A stretch of 44,350 bases of DNA, taken from positions 1-44,350 of the forward strand of contig DLRM01000060.1 of assembly GCA_002500505.1 (NCBI GenBank), in the 5' to 3' direction. Below the pieces are notes generated by a model. That model ran no database searches and had not been told where the DNA came from. It saw nothing but the letters and a program-made list of their open reading frames with translations. The translations under genes were made by a program, and so were the position numbers. The stretch comes from Planctomycetes bacterium UBA7888. Lineage in GTDB: Bacteria; Planctomycetota; UBA1135. Shown here piece by piece: positions 23,471-31,917 of the stretch (the first letter of the stretch is position 1; each line of letters opens with the position of its first letter).

Positions 23471-24733
23471 ATGAGCGACCATCCATGTCGCTATGATTTC
23501 CCTATGCCCCTACTACAACCGCTGATAGGCCTGATAGGCCTGCTAGCCATTGCTTGGCTCATCTCCTCAAATAGAGTCTCAATTCGGTGGCGACCGGTCC
23601 TCGTCGGCCTACTTCTGCAGTGGATTCTGGCTTTTTTGATCCTCAAGACTAAGCTCGGGCAAAACTTTTTTGATGGAGCCCAATCTGTTTTTACCGCCCT
23701 GATTGGCTTTGCCTATGAAGGAGCTCGTACGGTCGTTGGCGAGGAAGCCCTTGGCCTAGCGGGTGGCGCTCCGATGCTCGCGATCATTGTTTTGGTGAGC
23801 GTCATTTTCTTTTCCTCTCTTTTCGCCGTACTCCATCATTTGGGAATCGTTCGCTTGGTTGTAGGAGTGATGGCAAGGTTGATGTCCAAGACAATGGGAA
23901 CTTCGGGTGCTGAATCCACAAGCGCTGCTGCCAACATCTTTGTTGGCCAAACGGAGGCACCACTATTGATTCGCCCGTACATCAATAAAATGACGACCAG
24001 CGAGATTGGGGCTGTCATGACAGTTGGTTTTGCAACGGTCGCCGGAGGCGTATTTGCCGTTTACATCACAATGATGCAGGGAGCAGTTCCAGGAATTGCA
24101 GGCCACCTTCTTGCGGCCTCTGTGATGTCAGCCCCGATGGGATTGGCTATGGCCAAGGTGGTTTTCCCCGAGACCGGAACTCCCGAAACCATAGGCGCAG
24201 ACATTTCTCAACCTAAATCCGAATACGCCAATACCGTTGACGCTGCTGCAAGTGGTGCCGGAGACGGCATGCGGCTTGCGCTTAACATCCTGGGAATGCT
24301 CATTGCTTTTCTCGGATTACTTGAACTGTTCAATGCAGGCTTAGGGTGGATTTACGAGGGGACAACTCTTCAAGGATTGTTGGGAAAGGTGTTCGCTCCC
24401 ATAGCCTGGCTGTTGGGCATTCCTTCTGGTGAAACGGCCCAAGTGGGCTCCCTTTTAGGAACAAAGTTGGCGGTTAATGAGTATGTGGCGTTTCGCGAAC
24501 TCATAGATCTTTCAAATGACACTGTGGCGCCAATTTCTGAGCGGTCGAGAATCATTGCAAGCTATGCGCTTTGTGGATTTGCCAATGTCGGGAGTATCGC
24601 CATTCAAATTGGCGGGCTTGGCGGAATTTGTCCAGAGAGGCGCGGGGAGATCGCGCGTTTAGGTATTCGCGCGATGTTCGCAGGCGCACTTGCTAGCTTT
24701 ACAACTGCAGCAACCGCAGCCATTTTTATTTAA
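23471..24733 (+). CDS. nupC: Concentrative nucleoside transporter (CNT/NupC)
   Basis: A 420-residue inner-membrane protein. CNT hallmarks are visible: GTSGAESTSAAANIFVGQTEAPLLI, the DAAASGAGDGMRLALNILGMLIAF segment, GTKLAVNEYVAF, and SYALCGFANVGSIAIQIGGLG near the end. It imports nucleosides with H+ or Na+. ATG 23471 follows an AAGGGG box by about 10 nt and is preferred; ATG 23504 (MPLLQPLIGL) would start right at the first membrane segment. A purine nucleoside phosphorylase lies about 0.8 kb downstream, which fits salvage. Confidence 0.9.
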   Translation: MSDHPCRYDFPMPLLQPLIGLIGLLAIAWLISSNRVSIRWRPVLVGLLLQWILAFLILKTKLGQNFFDGAQSVFTALIGFAYEGARTVVGEEALGLAGGAPMLAIIVLVSVIFFSSLFAVLHHLGIVRLVVGVMARLMSKTMGTSGAESTSAAANIFVGQTEAPLLIRPYINKMTTSEIGAVMTVGFATVAGGVFAVYITMMQGAVPGIAGHLLAASVMSAPMGLAMAKVVFPETGTPETIGADISQPKSEYANTVDAAASGAGDGMRLALNILGMLIAFLGLLELFNAGLGWIYEGTTLQGLLGKVFAPIAWLLGIPSGETAQVGSLLGTKLAVNEYVAFRELIDLSNDTVAPISERSRIIASYALCGFANVGSIAIQIGGLGGICPERRGEIARLGIRAMFAGALASFTTAATAAIFI

Positions 24734-24738
24734 GGCGA

Positions 24739-25512
24739 CTACTTCTCGTTCTGCGTAACCGTGATGCTGGAGTTGGAAGTGTCCAAGCGAAGCAGCCCGG
24801 GACCAGGCGATTGTTCAACCTTGATTTTTCCGTTGCTGGTATCAGAGCGAACTTCGCAACCCAACTTGCCAGAACAGGAAACTTTGATGGAACCATTGGA
24901 TGTATCCACCACACCATCGCCAGACCAATCGCCATCCAAATGAACTTGAACGTTTCCATTTGAACTTTCAATCACGAAATTTGTCGGCAATCCGCGCAAA
25001 TAAACTTTTCCGTTTGAAGTGTCTAGCTTGGCAGACCCAGAGTTTGAAACCACATTAATTGACCCATTGCTCGTGTCTGCAAGAACATCGCCGGCCCCTT
25101 CTTTCACATCGATTTTTCCGTTGGAGGAGAAGAGCTCAAGGTGAACGCCGCTAGGAACGGAGATGTCCCAGCTTGAGGAAACGCCTTTTGCCCCTTTCGG
25201 TTTTGGGACGCTCATCTCAAGCGTCTCGCCAGAGGTCTTTTCGGACAACTTAGCTTCTTGGAGTAACTCATTAGCCTCAGTTTCGCTTGAAGCATGCACC
25301 GTGATGTCCACCTTTCCTTGAAAAGAGTCGCTACCGGGATGAATGACGATTGAACCGTTATGAGCATTGACTCGTAAAGTTGAGATTCCAGTCGAAGCTA
25401 AATCAAAGCTGCGCGTTTCTTTGGAATTCGACGAGCTGCCATACTCCCAAGAGATGCTGCATGAGGAAGTAAGGAGAAGGATACCAATAAGAGAAGTAGG
25501 GACTTTTTTCAC
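24739..25512 (-). CDS. DUF4097-type beta-helical lipoprotein
   Basis: A 257-residue protein with a lipoprotein signal (LLLTSSC, Cys18 region). The body is a DUF4097-like right-handed beta structure built on a repeated SNG-x-[IV]-x-V turn: FSSNGKIDV, DTSNGSINV, DTSNGKVYL, ESSNGNVQV, DTSNGSIKV, DTSNGKIKV and DTSNSSITV, spaced about 20 residues. Such proteins are often called adhesin-like, and no enzymatic residues are seen. It lies between two nucleoside salvage genes but on the opposite strand, so a link is not implied. Confidence 0.8.
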   Translation of the reverse strand: MKKVPTSLIGILLLTSSCSISWEYGSSSNSKETRSFDLASTGISTLRVNAHNGSIVIHPGSDSFQGKVDITVHASSETEANELLQEAKLSEKTSGETLEMSVPKPKGAKGVSSSWDISVPSGVHLELFSSNGKIDVKEGAGDVLADTSNGSINVVSNSGSAKLDTSNGKVYLRGLPTNFVIESSNGNVQVHLDGDWSGDGVVDTSNGSIKVSCSGKLGCEVRSDTSNGKIKVEQSPGPGLLRLDTSNSSITVTQNEK

Positions 25513-25565
25513 GACAACAGTCTACTTGGGAACTCAGCTTTCGGGATTTCGCTAATCTGTTGAAA

Positions 25566-26384
25566 ATGAATTTCGAAACCGACCTCGTGGCCCATTTGGC
25601 TGGCTCCCTTCAAGGCCACCTCGGCTCCGCGCCGGATGTGGCCGTTGTACTGGGATCTGGGTGGGCTGAACGTGCCGACACTCTTCTATCCGGCGTGGAA
25701 CGGCTCCCTCTTTCCGAATTGGAGCATTGGCCCCTTCCCAAGGTTGAGGGGCATTCCCCGGAACTTCGCCTTGGCACCGTTGAAGGTCGTCGTGTCCTCC
25801 TTTGTGGCGGCCGTGTCCATTCCTACGAAGGTTGGGAAGCCTGCGAGCTTGTGCGGGGTGTGCGCTCCATTGTGAAGTGGGGGACTTCCAAGATTTTGCT
25901 CCTGAACGCCGCGGGGTCCCTTCGCGAAAATCGCCCGCCCGGCTCCTTAATGCCCTTTGCTGACCACATCAACTTGGGTCTTCCGAATCCACTTGCTTCT
26001 GACCAAAGTGAGGACGGCGGTGCCCATTTCATGGATGTTGTTGATCTTTATGAGCCGGCATGGCGCGATGCCCTTCTGGCCAGCCGGCCGGATCTCATCC
26101 CTGGCGTCTACGCTGGGCTTCCCGGACCGAGTTATGAAACGCCCGCCGAGGTCTTTCGCCTTCAACAGATGGGAGCAGATGCGGTTGGCATGAGCACGAT
26201 TCCGGAGGCCCTTGCCGCGAAGTCGGCCGGCGCCTGCGTGATGGCCCTATCGATGTTGACCAACTATGCCGCAGGGATTGGGGGTAGCCGCCCTAGCCAC
26301 ACCGAAGTTCTTGAAACTGCTATCAAACACGGATCAGCCGCTGCGGAAGTGTTGGCCGCTACCATTCAAGTCGCGCCACGATAG
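25566..26384 (+). CDS. Purine nucleoside phosphorylase (PNP-I)
   Basis: A 272-residue protein from ATG 25566 (an in-frame TTG two codons earlier is possible). Family motifs run in order: VLGSGWAERAD, GHSPELRLG, GGRVHSYEGW, LLNAAGSL, MPFADHINLG, YAGLPGPSYETPAE and DAVGMSTIPEALAAKSAG, then MLTNYAAG. It splits purine nucleosides with phosphate to base and ribose-1-phosphate in the cytoplasm. It matches the trimeric guanosine/inosine type. With the upstream CNT transporter it makes a salvage pair. Confidence 0.9.
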   Translation: MNFETDLVAHLAGSLQGHLGSAPDVAVVLGSGWAERADTLLSGVERLPLSELEHWPLPKVEGHSPELRLGTVEGRRVLLCGGRVHSYEGWEACELVRGVRSIVKWGTSKILLLNAAGSLRENRPPGSLMPFADHINLGLPNPLASDQSEDGGAHFMDVVDLYEPAWRDALLASRPDLIPGVYAGLPGPSYETPAEVFRLQQMGADAVGMSTIPEALAAKSAGACVMALSMLTNYAAGIGGSRPSHTEVLETAIKHGSAAAEVLAATIQVAPR

Positions 26385-26423
26385 AATTACCCGTCGAATT
26401 TCCGGCTTCTTGTCCTTTTCGGT

Positions 26424-26451
26424 TTGAAACGCCGCAATTCTGTCTTAATAA
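26424..26451 (+). promoter_or_regulatory. Possible sigma-70 promoter of the peroxiredoxin gene
   Basis: TTGAAA at 26424-26429 is followed after 16 bases by TAATAA at 26446-26451. It sits 28 bases before the peroxiredoxin ATG, and no clear Shine-Dalgarno lies between. Confidence 0.35.
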
Positions 26452-26478
26452 CCGCCACCACCCTGAACCCCTAAAAAA

Positions 26479-27078
26479 ATGACTGTTCTCGTAACCAAAG
26501 AAGCTCCAGATTTCACTGCCACCGCCGTTATGGGCGACGGTTCCTTCAAAGACGACTTTAAGCTTTCGGATTACCGTGGCAAGAAGGTTGTTCTGTTTTT
26601 CTACCCCCTCGACTTCACTTTTGTTTGCCCGAGTGAATTGATTGCTTTTGATCACCGCATGGCTGAGTTCGAAGAGCGTGGCGCGCAGGTCATTGGTTGC
26701 TCGATTGACAGCCACTTTACTCACCTCGCTTGGCGGAACACCGATATCAACAATGGTGGAATTGGTCCGGTTAAGTACCCACTCGTTGCAGACCTCAACA
26801 AGAACATTGCACGGGACTTCGATGTACTTTTCAACGAAGCCATCGCTTTGAGAGGCTCTTTCTTGATTGACGAAGAAGGCGTGGTTCGCCACCAAGTCGT
26901 AAATGATCTTCCTTTGGGCCGGAACATTGACGAAATGCTTCGGATGGTAGACGCTCTTTCCTTCCATCAGTCTCATGGCGAAGTTTGCCCTGCTGGCTGG
27001 CAGCAAGGGAAGCCCGGTATGAAAGGCTCCACCGAAGGTGTTGCCGAGTACCTTACCGAGCACGCCGGCGCCCTTTAA
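26479..27078 (+). CDS. Typical 2-Cys peroxiredoxin (AhpC/Prx1 type)
   Basis: A 199-residue cytoplasmic peroxiredoxin. The peroxidatic Cys50 lies in FYPLDFTFVCPSE, and the resolving Cys170 in GEVCPAGW. It reduces H2O2 and organic peroxides using thioredoxin-type donors. Length and motif order are standard. Many marine bacteria have Sec at the peroxidatic site; here it is ordinary TGC, so the selenocysteine in this window is restricted to exported proteins. It is followed by a strong terminator at 27127-27163. Confidence 0.95.
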   Translation: MTVLVTKEAPDFTATAVMGDGSFKDDFKLSDYRGKKVVLFFYPLDFTFVCPSELIAFDHRMAEFEERGAQVIGCSIDSHFTHLAWRNTDINNGGIGPVKYPLVADLNKNIARDFDVLFNEAIALRGSFLIDEEGVVRHQVVNDLPLGRNIDEMLRMVDALSFHQSHGEVCPAGWQQGKPGMKGSTEGVAEYLTEHAGAL

Positions 27079-27126
27079 CCCTCGGGACCCAAGCGTTGCC
27101 CTCTGCAATGCTTGAGCGCAACCCAC

Positions 27127-27163
27127 GAGCGGCCCTCCTTCGGGACGGCCGCTCTTCTCTTTT
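27127..27163 (+). terminator. Strong Rho-independent terminator after peroxiredoxin
   Basis: GAGCGGCC pairs perfectly with GGCCGCTC; inside, TCC-TTCG-GGA adds a UUCG tetraloop. It is followed by TTCTCTTTT. It ends the peroxiredoxin transcript just before the next start at 27178. Confidence 0.85.
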
Positions 27164-27177
27164 GTAGAGTGTGTGAG

Positions 27178-27699
27178 ATGCGAATCTACACCCGAGGCGG
27201 CGACGAAGGCGAGACCGGTCTGTTTGGCGGCAGCCGCATTGCGAAGTCGGACCTGCGCGTGCAGGCCTATGGCGAGGCGGATGAGCTGAATGCGGCTTTG
27301 GGTTGGTGTGGAGTGATAGCCGAGTCGCCGCTCAAGGACTGCCTGAAACGAGAGCAGCAAAGGCTTTTAAGTTTCGGCGCCTGGCTTGCCACACCCTGCG
27401 ACGCTTCTGAAGAAACTCGAGCGAAACTCCCCGCCTGGGAGGATTCCGCTGCCACTCTCCTTGAGGGGGAAATTGACGAAACCGAAGCTCAGTTGGAGCC
27501 CCTCAAGGCCTTTATTCTTCCTGGGGGCACCGAGCTTTCCGCTCGCTTGCACCTAGCTCGTGCCATTTGCCGCCGCACTGAGCGAGCTGTTTGCGCTCTT
27601 GCAACCGACTCAGAAATTCCTGCCGCCCAACTTGCCTGGCTGAACCGTCTTAGCGACTGGCTCTTTGTGCAGGCGCGAATGGTCAACCCAAACGACTAA
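27178..27699 (+). CDS. PduO-type ATP:cob(I)alamin adenosyltransferase
   Basis: A 173-residue protein from ATG 27178. The N-terminus MRIYTRGGDEGETGLFGG is the ATP-binding signature of this family. DLRVQAYGEADELNAALG and RAICRRTERAV are further conserved blocks with the catalytic Arg. It transfers adenosyl from ATP to cob(I)alamin in the cytoplasm to make coenzyme B12. The preceding terminator means it has its own promoter. The frame upstream stays open to 27112 but falls in the terminator. Confidence 0.92.
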   Translation: MRIYTRGGDEGETGLFGGSRIAKSDLRVQAYGEADELNAALGWCGVIAESPLKDCLKREQQRLLSFGAWLATPCDASEETRAKLPAWEDSAATLLEGEIDETEAQLEPLKAFILPGGTELSARLHLARAICRRTERAVCALATDSEIPAAQLAWLNRLSDWLFVQARMVNPND

Positions 27700-27712
27700 A
27701 TTCAGCTTAACT

Positions 27713-28702
27713 CTAGCCCTTCAAGAATGGGTCGAGCAATCCGGACTCCAGAGCCTCGCGCGTACACCGTTCACCCTCGGCAATGAGTTCATCTGCGCGG
27801 TGATAGTCAAATAGGCCGATATCAGGAAGGCGGGGTTCCAACACTAAGTCAGGCTGGGATAACGCAATATCGCGTTGCGCAATGGTGAGTTGGGCGAAGG
27901 CCATCGTGTCTCCAATCACATCAGAGATTCCTGGTGCACCTCGCTTTGAGGCTTGCCCCAAAACTTTTTGCCAGAATCGGGTAGCTTTACCCGCGACTTT
28001 TCCTGCCGTGTCAGCAACAAAGCCAACGGATTGATGAAGTAGCTGTTTTGATTTCGCAGCCGCTTCAGGGCTAGGATTATGAACATCCTGCGAAACTCCA
28101 AGTGCGGTTGGCCCTTCGGCATCCGGACCGTAACTATGGCCATGTAAGTCCACCGCAATCATTTTTGAAAACCCCATTTCAGAAGCAGCTGCAACAGGGA
28201 CGGGGCAAACTGCGCCACCGTCCGTCAGCCAAATCCCATTCTGTTTTTGAGGAGTGAATATCCCAGGTATGGCGTAACTCGCTCGAATCGCTGGAACTAA
28301 TTCACCCTCACGAATGCGAACTTCAGCCCCCGAAGACAAGTCGGTCGCTACTGCAACAAATTCCACCGGAAGATGCTCAATCATTCGATCGCCTAACAGG
28401 GAATAGAGCACTTTTTTGGTACGTTTTCCAGCAAAGAGTCCGGATACTGGAACAACGGGATCCAGAAACCAAAGCACCGATTGTCGGTCCATGCCTCGCA
28501 TGAGTTCAACCCAGCCTTCAAGCCCTCCCCCAGCGTGCAAACCACCAACAACAGCGCCAATGCTGGAACCAGCAATGCCTTTCACGGGAACACCAGCTTC
28601 CTCGAGGACTTTCAGCACACCGACATGTGCAAGGCCTCGTGCGGAGCCGCTACCTAATGCAAGGGCAACACCGGACTTCCGTTTTTTTGAGCGCCAACTC
28701 AT
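27713..28702 (-). CDS. Patatin-like phospholipase (RssA/YchK-like)
   Basis: A 329-residue protein. Patatin motifs are present: GSGSARGLAHVGVL (oxyanion loop), GSSIGAVVGGLHAGG with the nucleophile Ser (about residue 47), and the catalytic Asp in WLTDGGAVCPVPV. It lacks a signal peptide, so it is cytoplasmic or membrane associated. It would hydrolyse acyl esters in phospholipids. The C-terminal third contains a helical region ahead of LVLEPRLPDIGLFDYHRADELI, which is typical of the NTE/RssA branch. Confidence 0.88.
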   Translation of the reverse strand: MSWRSKKRKSGVALALGSGSARGLAHVGVLKVLEEAGVPVKGIAGSSIGAVVGGLHAGGGLEGWVELMRGMDRQSVLWFLDPVVPVSGLFAGKRTKKVLYSLLGDRMIEHLPVEFVAVATDLSSGAEVRIREGELVPAIRASYAIPGIFTPQKQNGIWLTDGGAVCPVPVAAASEMGFSKMIAVDLHGHSYGPDAEGPTALGVSQDVHNPSPEAAAKSKQLLHQSVGFVADTAGKVAGKATRFWQKVLGQASKRGAPGISDVIGDTMAFAQLTIAQRDIALSQPDLVLEPRLPDIGLFDYHRADELIAEGERCTREALESGLLDPFLKG

Positions 28703-28720
28703 CTTGGCGTCAAGGTTACC

Positions 28721-29233
28721 ATGACCCTGATGACTTTGTTTGATTCCTCCACCTTTCCAAGCGATTTGCAGCCCGGTGAACCCGTGCTTGTGAGTTCATG
28801 CTTGCTTGGGGAAGTCACCACTTGGGATGGCAAGCACGACTTTGTTTCCGAACTTGTTGAACTTCTCGAAAGAGCCGAAGTGGAAATCATCCCCATTTGC
28901 CCAGAAGTATTGGGTGGACTTCCTATTCCGCGGCCACCAGCTGAACCTCCAGCGGGAAACGGGTTTGATGTTTTGGATGGGAAGTCTCCCGTACTGGTTG
29001 TGGGGGATTCTCCCGAAACTGGCAGCGATGCCACCGAGGCCTTTTTGAGTGGCGCCCACCAGGTTGTAGAAATGGCTCAAGTTCGTGGAGTCCGCTACGC
29101 CTGGATGAACGAACGCTCCCCATCCTGTGGGGTTTTGAAGAGCCATAGCGGTGGAGGACTAGCCGACGGACCTGGGGTCGCTTCTGCCGCCCTAGAAAGG
29201 GCAGGGGTGACCGTTTTCCCTGGCCAGGTCTAA
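28721..29233 (+). CDS. DUF523 family protein
   Basis: A 170-residue protein with the DUF523 hallmarks: VLVSSCLLGE..TWDGKHDF near residue 25, IPICPEVLGGLPIPRPPAE around 57-75, and RSPSCGVLKS near 131. The conserved Cys residues suggest metal or cofactor binding; function is not established. It starts at ATG 28721 (ATG 28730 is possible), diverging from the patatin gene by 18 bases. XdhC follows 26 bases after the stop and may be co-transcribed. Confidence 0.85.
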   Translation: MTLMTLFDSSTFPSDLQPGEPVLVSSCLLGEVTTWDGKHDFVSELVELLERAEVEIIPICPEVLGGLPIPRPPAEPPAGNGFDVLDGKSPVLVVGDSPETGSDATEAFLSGAHQVVEMAQVRGVRYAWMNERSPSCGVLKSHSGGGLADGPGVASAALERAGVTVFPGQV

Positions 29234-29259
29234 AACTCGCTCGTCGGTAAAATCGGGGA

Positions 29260-30084
29260 ATGGATTCTCACTCGGACATCTTCGAAGAGATTGTCCGGCT
29301 TCGCCAAGAAGGCGTGCCGACTGCTTTGTGTACGATTCTCCTAACCCAGGGAAGCACTCCGGGAAAGGAAACCATGCGCATGCTGGTCCGGGCCGATGGT
29401 AGCACCCTTGGGTCAGTAGGCGGCGGTTGCGTTGAGGCCGAGGTCATTGAGCTTGCCCAAGAAGTGCTTTGCACGGGGCGCACCGAAACGAAGAGCTTCA
29501 CCCTGAACCGCAAAGACCTTCCGGAGTCTGGATTAATCTGTGGGGGACAAGTGACCGTGCTTGTGGAACCAGTTGTTTCCCCTCGGCTCATCCTATTCGG
29601 TGGGGGTCATGTTTCCGCCGCCGCCTCCAGAGTTGCGAAAGAGTGTGAAATCCAGAGCACTATTTTGGATGACCGACCCGAATACGCAGACTCCTCGCGG
29701 CACCCTGCAGCTACGGATTGCCGGTCAGGGAGTTGGGAAGAGCTGGCGCAGTCAATCGGAACGGCCGAGCACCAGTTTGTGGTCGTTGCCACTCGCGGCC
29801 ACCAAGCCGATCTCGAGGTCCTCCTCGCCCTTGCCCAGGCTGGTTGCCGCCCTCGCTACCTCGGTCTGCTTGGTTCCAAGACCAAAAAAGCCACCTTGGA
29901 GCGGGTTTTGGCGGATGAGGGCGTCTCTGAGGGGTTTATTCGGGCTATTCAAACCCCTATTGGGCTTCCTATTGGCTCCAGAACAGCTGGTGAAATTGCC
30001 GTTTCCCTGCTGGCTGAATTGGTTCAGATGAAGAACTTGGAATCCTCTCGGGAGTCACGTATCCGCGCCACGACCGCTAACTAA
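29260..30084 (+). CDS. XdhC/CoxI-family molybdenum hydroxylase maturation protein
   Basis: A 274-residue protein. The N-terminal XdhC/CoxI domain has TILLTQGSTPGKETMRMLV and GSVGGGCVEAEV. The C-terminal Rossmann domain has RLILFGGGHVSAAASRVA, VVVATRGHQADLEVL, RYLGLLGSKTKKA and PIGLPIGSRTAGEIAVSLLAE. XdhC binds and sulfurates molybdenum cofactor for xanthine dehydrogenase-type enzymes. None of those enzymes is in the window. Some XdhC relatives belong to selenium-dependent molybdenum hydroxylase systems, which is only suggestive here. Confidence 0.88.
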   Translation: MDSHSDIFEEIVRLRQEGVPTALCTILLTQGSTPGKETMRMLVRADGSTLGSVGGGCVEAEVIELAQEVLCTGRTETKSFTLNRKDLPESGLICGGQVTVLVEPVVSPRLILFGGGHVSAAASRVAKECEIQSTILDDRPEYADSSRHPAATDCRSGSWEELAQSIGTAEHQFVVVATRGHQADLEVLLALAQAGCRPRYLGLLGSKTKKATLERVLADEGVSEGFIRAIQTPIGLPIGSRTAGEIAVSLLAELVQMKNLESSRESRIRATTAN

Positions 30085-30144
30085 ATAGGCGTTGAAGACG
30101 GGCTATAATCTCCCTCCTAAAATTCGCCCAGAATCTAATTCACC

Positions 30145-31239
30145 ATGCTGATTAGCCTTTTCGCCCCCGCCCTGCTCTGCGCCGCCGCTCTTCCCCAAGA
30201 GGAAATCGTCCTCGTGGATGGGAGGATTTTATCGGTCGAGCGCATTACCTCTGAAACCTATAACGAGGTCACCTACAAAACTGCAACGGGTTCTGGCCGC
30301 AAAGATGCGGATCAGGTGCGCGAGCTCAAGCATGCCTACGGCTCTCGCCTCTTAAGCGCCTACTCCGATGGGCGTGATTTGATGGTTGACGAGCAATATG
30401 TTGTAGCCATTAAGGCCTTCAACGAAGTCTTGGACGATAAGCGCGTCATGTCGAACAAGCGCTATGCTTGGGTAAAGGGCGACACTCTTTTTCGTCAGAT
30501 TCGGTGCATGTTCACTTTGGGAGACTTCGAGGGTGTAGTCAAATTCGTGGATCGCCTATTGGTGGAAGTTCCTGACACCTTCTACTACGCTGGCGCCCTG
30601 ATGTACAAAGCTGAAGCATTGGAGTTGAAGGGCGATGAAGCGGGTGCTCGAGACACTTTTAAACAAATGTCGGCAGATGTAGCCGCAAAAGGTCTTCCTG
30701 CTCGCTGGGAAAAGGAAAGCGAGCTTGGCTTGTTACTTTTAGATAAAGCAAAGAGTGGTGCTGGCCTGCGGAACACACTTGAAGATTTGGTGGCCTTGAC
30801 GGAAGAGTCTTTCCCAACCGTTGCCAGCCGTGCAACCGCTGCCATTGGTCTCTCATTCATTGAAGAAGAAGATTACAGTAGAGCGCAAGAGTTTTTCGAA
30901 TCGATTGTGAATAGCGATGGTGCCGATGACCGTACTGAAGCCTCTGCCTTTTTTGGCCTCGGCCTTTGCAGCTATCGCCAAGGTTTGGATATGACCGACC
31001 AAGATTCTGCTGGCGAGACCTACTTTGAAGCAAATTTGAATTTTCTTCGAGTCGTCACCATGTATCGAGACAATGTTTCTTTGGTTCCAAAGTCTATGTA
31101 CTACTCTTCGCTTTGCTTTAATCGTTCGGGTGGTTCGGCAAATCGCAGAAAGGCAATTTCTATTGCAGGGCGCTTGCTGAAGCGATACCCAACTTCGCAG
31201 TGGACTGCGAAGGTTAAGCGAGATTTGAATCTCCGCTAA
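30145..31239 (+). CDS. Exported TPR-like repeat protein
   Basis: A 364-residue protein with leader MLISLFAPALLCAAALPQ. A small N-terminal beta segment (EEIVLVDGRILSVERIT) is followed by helical pairs of TPR type: QYVVAIKAFNEVLDDKRV, GDFEGVVKFVDRLLVEVPD, MYKAEALELKGDEAGARDTF, and DYSRAQEFFESIVNSDGADD. It lies in the periplasm or on the outer membrane and may organise other envelope proteins. I assign no specific function. It is the last gene before the DnaA-box spacer. Confidence 0.7.
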   Translation: MLISLFAPALLCAAALPQEEIVLVDGRILSVERITSETYNEVTYKTATGSGRKDADQVRELKHAYGSRLLSAYSDGRDLMVDEQYVVAIKAFNEVLDDKRVMSNKRYAWVKGDTLFRQIRCMFTLGDFEGVVKFVDRLLVEVPDTFYYAGALMYKAEALELKGDEAGARDTFKQMSADVAAKGLPARWEKESELGLLLLDKAKSGAGLRNTLEDLVALTEESFPTVASRATAAIGLSFIEEEDYSRAQEFFESIVNSDGADDRTEASAFFGLGLCSYRQGLDMTDQDSAGETYFEANLNFLRVVTMYRDNVSLVPKSMYYSSLCFNRSGGSANRRKAISIAGRLLKRYPTSQWTAKVKRDLNLR

Positions 31240-31240
31240 G

Positions 31241-31269
31241 TTATCCACAAATATGAGAAGTTATTCACA
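31241..31269 (+). promoter_or_regulatory. Two direct DnaA boxes, 20 bp apart
   Basis: TTATCCACA at 31241-31249 and TTATTCACA at 31261-31269 both match the consensus TTATNCACA exactly, in the same orientation with a two-helical-turn period. They lie just after the TPR gene and 60 bases before the sigma-factor start. No replication-origin genes are near. Confidence 0.4.
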
Positions 31270-31281
31270 ACCGTAACTTCT
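31256..31281 (+). terminator. Hairpin in the spacer before the sigma factor, possible terminator
   Basis: AGAAGTTA pairs with TAACTTCT (8 bp) around a 10-nt loop that contains most of the second DnaA box. A weak T-rich stretch (ATATTTT) follows after 6 bases. It may end the TPR transcript; the missing U tract makes this uncertain. Confidence 0.35.
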
Positions 31282-31329
31282 TGAGAATATTTTCGTCCTT
31301 TTCTTTGTCGCAGAAGCGGTCAAAGGAAA

Positions 31330-31917
31330 GTGAGAACAAGCCCCCATAAGAAGTCGGTTGAAGAATTAGCCAAGTTTGGCGAGGAGATTGAGCGTTTTTT
31401 GTTGAAGCGGACTCGGGATCGCGAAACTTGTCGGGATATTGCTCAAGAGTCTTTGCTGCGCTTATTGCGCTACGAGGCTTCCGAGGGAGCAGTCGAAAAC
31501 CGTCGAGCTTGGCTTTATCGAATTGCACGGAATCTATTGATTGATGAGTTTCGAAAGAAGTCGCCCAGTCAGTTGGGGCTAGAGGTGCAAGAGAAAATTT
31601 GTATTCAGCCGAAGCAATGGAAGGGGGAGCGCTATGAAGAACCCAGATGGACCTTGGCGGAGACAGAATTTGACCGTAGTGAAGTTGTTGGGATTCTTCC
31701 GAAGGCATACGAACAACTCCCTCTTTCGGAACAGTTGTATTTAGATTCCAGGTTTATTGGAGGAATGCGTTGTCGAGAAATTGCGGATTTAGAAGGTATT
31801 TCGACGTCCCACGCTCGGGTTCGTCTGTTTCGAGCTCGGCGGCGGCTTCGTGAACTTTTGTTCACAGCCGCAAAACAAAAGTTAAAGGAAAAAGAGGAGA
31901 AAATAGAATGTTTTTAG
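31330..31917 (+). CDS. ECF-type sigma-70 family factor
   Basis: A 195-residue protein from GTG 31330 (AAAGG lies just upstream, rather close). Region 2 is visible as DRETCRDIAQESLLRLLRY and AWLYRIARNLLIDEFRKK, region 4 as LPLSEQLYLDSRFIGGMRCREIADLEGISTSHARVRLFRARRRL. It would direct RNA polymerase to a stress or envelope regulon. No anti-sigma gene follows; instead a short exported TPR-like protein gene overlaps it by 10 bases. Confidence 0.85.
   Translation: MRTSPHKKSVEELAKFGEEIERFLLKRTRDRETCRDIAQESLLRLLRYEASEGAVENRRAWLYRIARNLLIDEFRKKSPSQLGLEVQEKICIQPKQWKGERYEEPRWTLAETEFDRSEVVGILPKAYEQLPLSEQLYLDSRFIGGMRCREIADLEGISTSHARVRLFRARRRLRELLFTAAKQKLKEKEEKIECF

Noticed and set aside
23521..23544. Short tandem repeat CTGATAGGC
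   Set aside because: It lies inside the transporter gene and simply encodes a repeated Leu-Ile-Gly membrane segment.
26359..27360. 333-residue minus-strand ORF opposite the peroxiredoxin gene
   Set aside because: It covers the peroxiredoxin, its terminator and the adenosyltransferase start; both plus-strand genes have full catalytic motifs.
31241..31269. Replication origin
   Set aside because: Only two DnaA boxes, no AT-rich unwinding region and no dnaA, dnaN or gyr genes nearby.
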